Shown one piece after another: positions 44,347-46,295 of a stretch of 46,295 nt of DNA (the stretch's first letter is position 1; each line of letters starts with the position of its first letter). The translations under genes were made by a program, and so were the position numbers. The notes beneath the pieces are model-generated. The model worked only from the letters and a program-made list of their open reading frames with translations, had not been told where the DNA came from and did no database searches. This DNA is from Haplosporangium gracile (lineage: Eukaryota > Mortierellomycota > Mortierellomycetes > Mortierellales > Mortierellaceae). The stretch is from assembly GCA_015499985.1 (NCBI GenBank), contig JAAAUF010000234.1, positions 1-46,295 on the forward strand, read 5' to 3'.

Positions 44347-46295
44347 ATGTCAACGCAGATCGCATCACCAACAGCGACACCTGTCGCAACAACAATCGTG
44401 AAGAACGTCGACGATAAGACAAACCAAAAGCGGTTCCATGGATTTATTGCAGGAGTTACTTCTGGTGTCACCAAGCTCGTCGTTGGACACCCCTTTGGTA
44501 TGAGCATAATCATCGGCATAGGCCACAAGGATGTGCTCCACGAACAGGTGTCCATTGAAGCGATAATCGTTGTAAAAATCATTCTTCGGAGCTAACTTTT
44601 CCGTTAATTGCTTTTTGTCAACCTTTTTAGACACGGTCAAAGTCCGTATGCAGGTATGAGATAAAGGCGAACAACAAACGCCCCAACCGGAATTCTTTAG
44701 GACAAAGAGAATAATAAAACACTGACCTTCTACACCCTCCCCTCTTTTTACCATCTTTTACAATAAATAAAATAGGTCTCGGGATCTGACCGTTTTAGGG
44801 GACCATTGCACTGTCTCATGGAGACACTGAAGAAGGAAGGACCTCGCGCCCTTTACAAAGGTAAAAGGCCAATAACATCGAACGCACAGCGCCTCCTTTC
44901 TTCAAGATGGATTAATCATACGTTTGTGAAGGATTCTCACAAACAAATGGGACATTTTACTGCATGTTTACTTTACTGAACTGCATTATAATCTAAACAA
45001 CTTTTTGCACACATAGGTGCTACGCCTCCTTTGGTCGGATGGGCGGTCATGGACAGTGTCATGTAAGCAAAAGATAAAAAAAACTCAGCATACGTCAACG
45101 CACAATACACCCCAGGAAGCATGCATGCGTTACCAGGGACTGGCAATAAGCAGGAAATTCAATCAGTCAATCACGATCAAAAAGTGCTGACAAAGAGTAC
45201 GCTTTGTATTTCCATCGCGGATAATACTTTTCTAGGCTAGGGTCGTTGTCCAACTATAGACTGTTGTTGCAAGGAGGCGATCCTAATGTCATATTGACAC
45301 CCTTCTGGAGCGGCATTGCCGGTATTGGTAAGAAGCAAAACTGAGGATTCGTCTTTCGAACTAGGGTCATGACTGGATATTAATGACCTTCTGTTATATT
45401 TTTATTTCTTTTCTCAATAGGCGCGGGAGTAACAGTGTCGTTCGTTGCAGCACCCGTCGAACACATCAAAGCACGTCTCCAAGTTCAATACGACGCTAAA
45501 ACCAAACTCTACAATGGACCTATTGATTGCGCACGGCAGTTGGTAAACTACAAGCAACCTAGTCCCTTCTCGTCTTACCTCTTTACCGGATTGCTTTCTC
45601 TTGCACTCTGTCTAATCGCATAGCACAATTTTCTTCTTTTTTTTTCGCAGGTGCGGAACAACGGAGTAACAGGACTGTGGAAGGGACTGGTCGCTACACT
45701 CTGGTTCCGGAGCTGGTTCTTCATGTGGTGGAGCAGTTACGAGGTATCAATCTCCGATCCTTCGCTCCAAGAAAAACATGTCTGCCTTGGGATGTCAGAT
45801 TATTCAACGCACAATTAATTGACACTTCTCATTTTTATTTTTATTTTTATTTTCATACTCTCCCCCAACTTTTTTTTTTGGATTTGGGGAACATAGATCT
45901 ACGCAAAACAGATGCGACAGAGGACGAACATGTCAGAGGCAGCAATCAACTTCTGGGCCGGAGGCTTGGGCGCCAACACCTTCTGGGTCTTTGCTTTCCC
46001 TTGTGGTAAATTTTGGCTTTTTTGCTGTGAAGTAAGCAGCTGCTCAGTACCACAGCCTCTTATTTCATATTTTTTTTTTTCTTATTTTAAAATAGATGTG
46101 GTGAAGAACAAGATTATGACGCAACCAGATGTCAAGAACCCGCCCTTCCCGACCATTATCAGTTGTTTCAAGCATGTCTACCGGACTGACGGCCTCAAAG
46201 GCTTTTACAGAGGTAAAAAAAAAAAATTAGAATCTCCCCCCTTTTTTTTCCATACTCTTTTCATGCCTGTAACTAACAGCGCAATGCTTACGTTG
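44347..46295 (+). CDS. Mitochondrial carrier (SLC25 family), 3' end beyond the window
   Basis: Nine exons are visible: 44347-44497, 44631-44653 (23 nt), 44776-44860, 45017-45062, 45236-45327, 45421-45542, 45651-45743, 45897-46005, 46096-46212; then an intron runs off the window. About 279 residues are covered. The three carrier repeats are marked by HPFDTVKVRMQ, APVEHIKARLQVQ and FPCDVVKNKIM, each followed by the typical G-[LF]-[WY]-[KR]-G element (ALYKG, GLWKG, GFYRG). Only the last transmembrane helix should be missing. Carriers of this family exchange metabolites across the inner mitochondrial membrane. The PVEHIKARLQ signature suggests the acylcarnitine/basic amino-acid branch (CRC1/YMC-like), but substrate contact residues were not checked against a reference. 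Confidence 0.88.

Overview
The window looks like intron-rich nuclear DNA of a filamentous, early-diverging fungus. I infer Mucoromycota, most likely Mortierellaceae. The reasons are spliceosomal introns with GTAAGT-type donors in nearly every gene, a GPI-tailed chitin deacetylase, a decayed gene that reads like the large F-box/LRR-type family of Mortierella, a pair of small secreted Cys-rich proteins, and long Ser/Gln/Asn-rich disordered regions. No operons, bacterial mobile elements, CRISPR arrays or tRNAs were recognised. Two 10-N gaps (22987-22996, 33949-33958) show that this is a scaffold, not closed sequence.

Layout. 0.3-5.8 kb (+): a nine-exon SLC26/SulP transporter with STAS and cyclic-nucleotide-binding domains. 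6.0-7.8 kb (+): a five-exon class I SAM methyltransferase with a His-rich segment. 8.1-11.5 kb (-): a six-exon NIPA-type magnesium transporter, tail-to-tail with the methyltransferase. 12.7-15.8 kb (-): a three-exon pepsin-family aspartic protease with a very large insert and a hydrophobic C-terminal tail. 18.0-19.0 kb (-): a single-exon protein I do not recognise. 19.0-30.5 kb: about 11.5 kb with no convincing protein gene, full of strand-asymmetric purine/pyrimidine tracts. 30.5-31.7 kb (-): two tandem small secreted proteins, the first broken by a nonsense codon. 32.6-34.5 kb (+): an F-box/LRR-like pseudogene. 34.7-36.0 kb (+): a YbaK-domain (aminoacyl-tRNA deacylase-like) protein using a GC-AG intron. 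36.2-38.8 kb (-): a DUF202/VTC1-like membrane protein with a long disordered N-terminus. 41.3-42.6 kb (-): a chitin deacetylase. 44.3 kb to the end (+): a mitochondrial carrier (SLC25), cut by the window edge.

The genes do not form one pathway. Loose themes are membrane transport (SLC26, NIPA, DUF202, SLC25) and the cell surface (GPI-type aspartic protease, chitin deacetylase, small secreted proteins). Most gene models were built by hand from continuous frame, splice-site phase and conserved motifs; every listed CDS except the carrier, which runs off the window, closes to a whole number of codons. No clear new multigene system was found. The items most worth a second look are the broken secreted-protein duplicate, the insert in the aspartic protease, the GC-AG introns, and the gene-poor stretch with orphan pyrimidine tracts.
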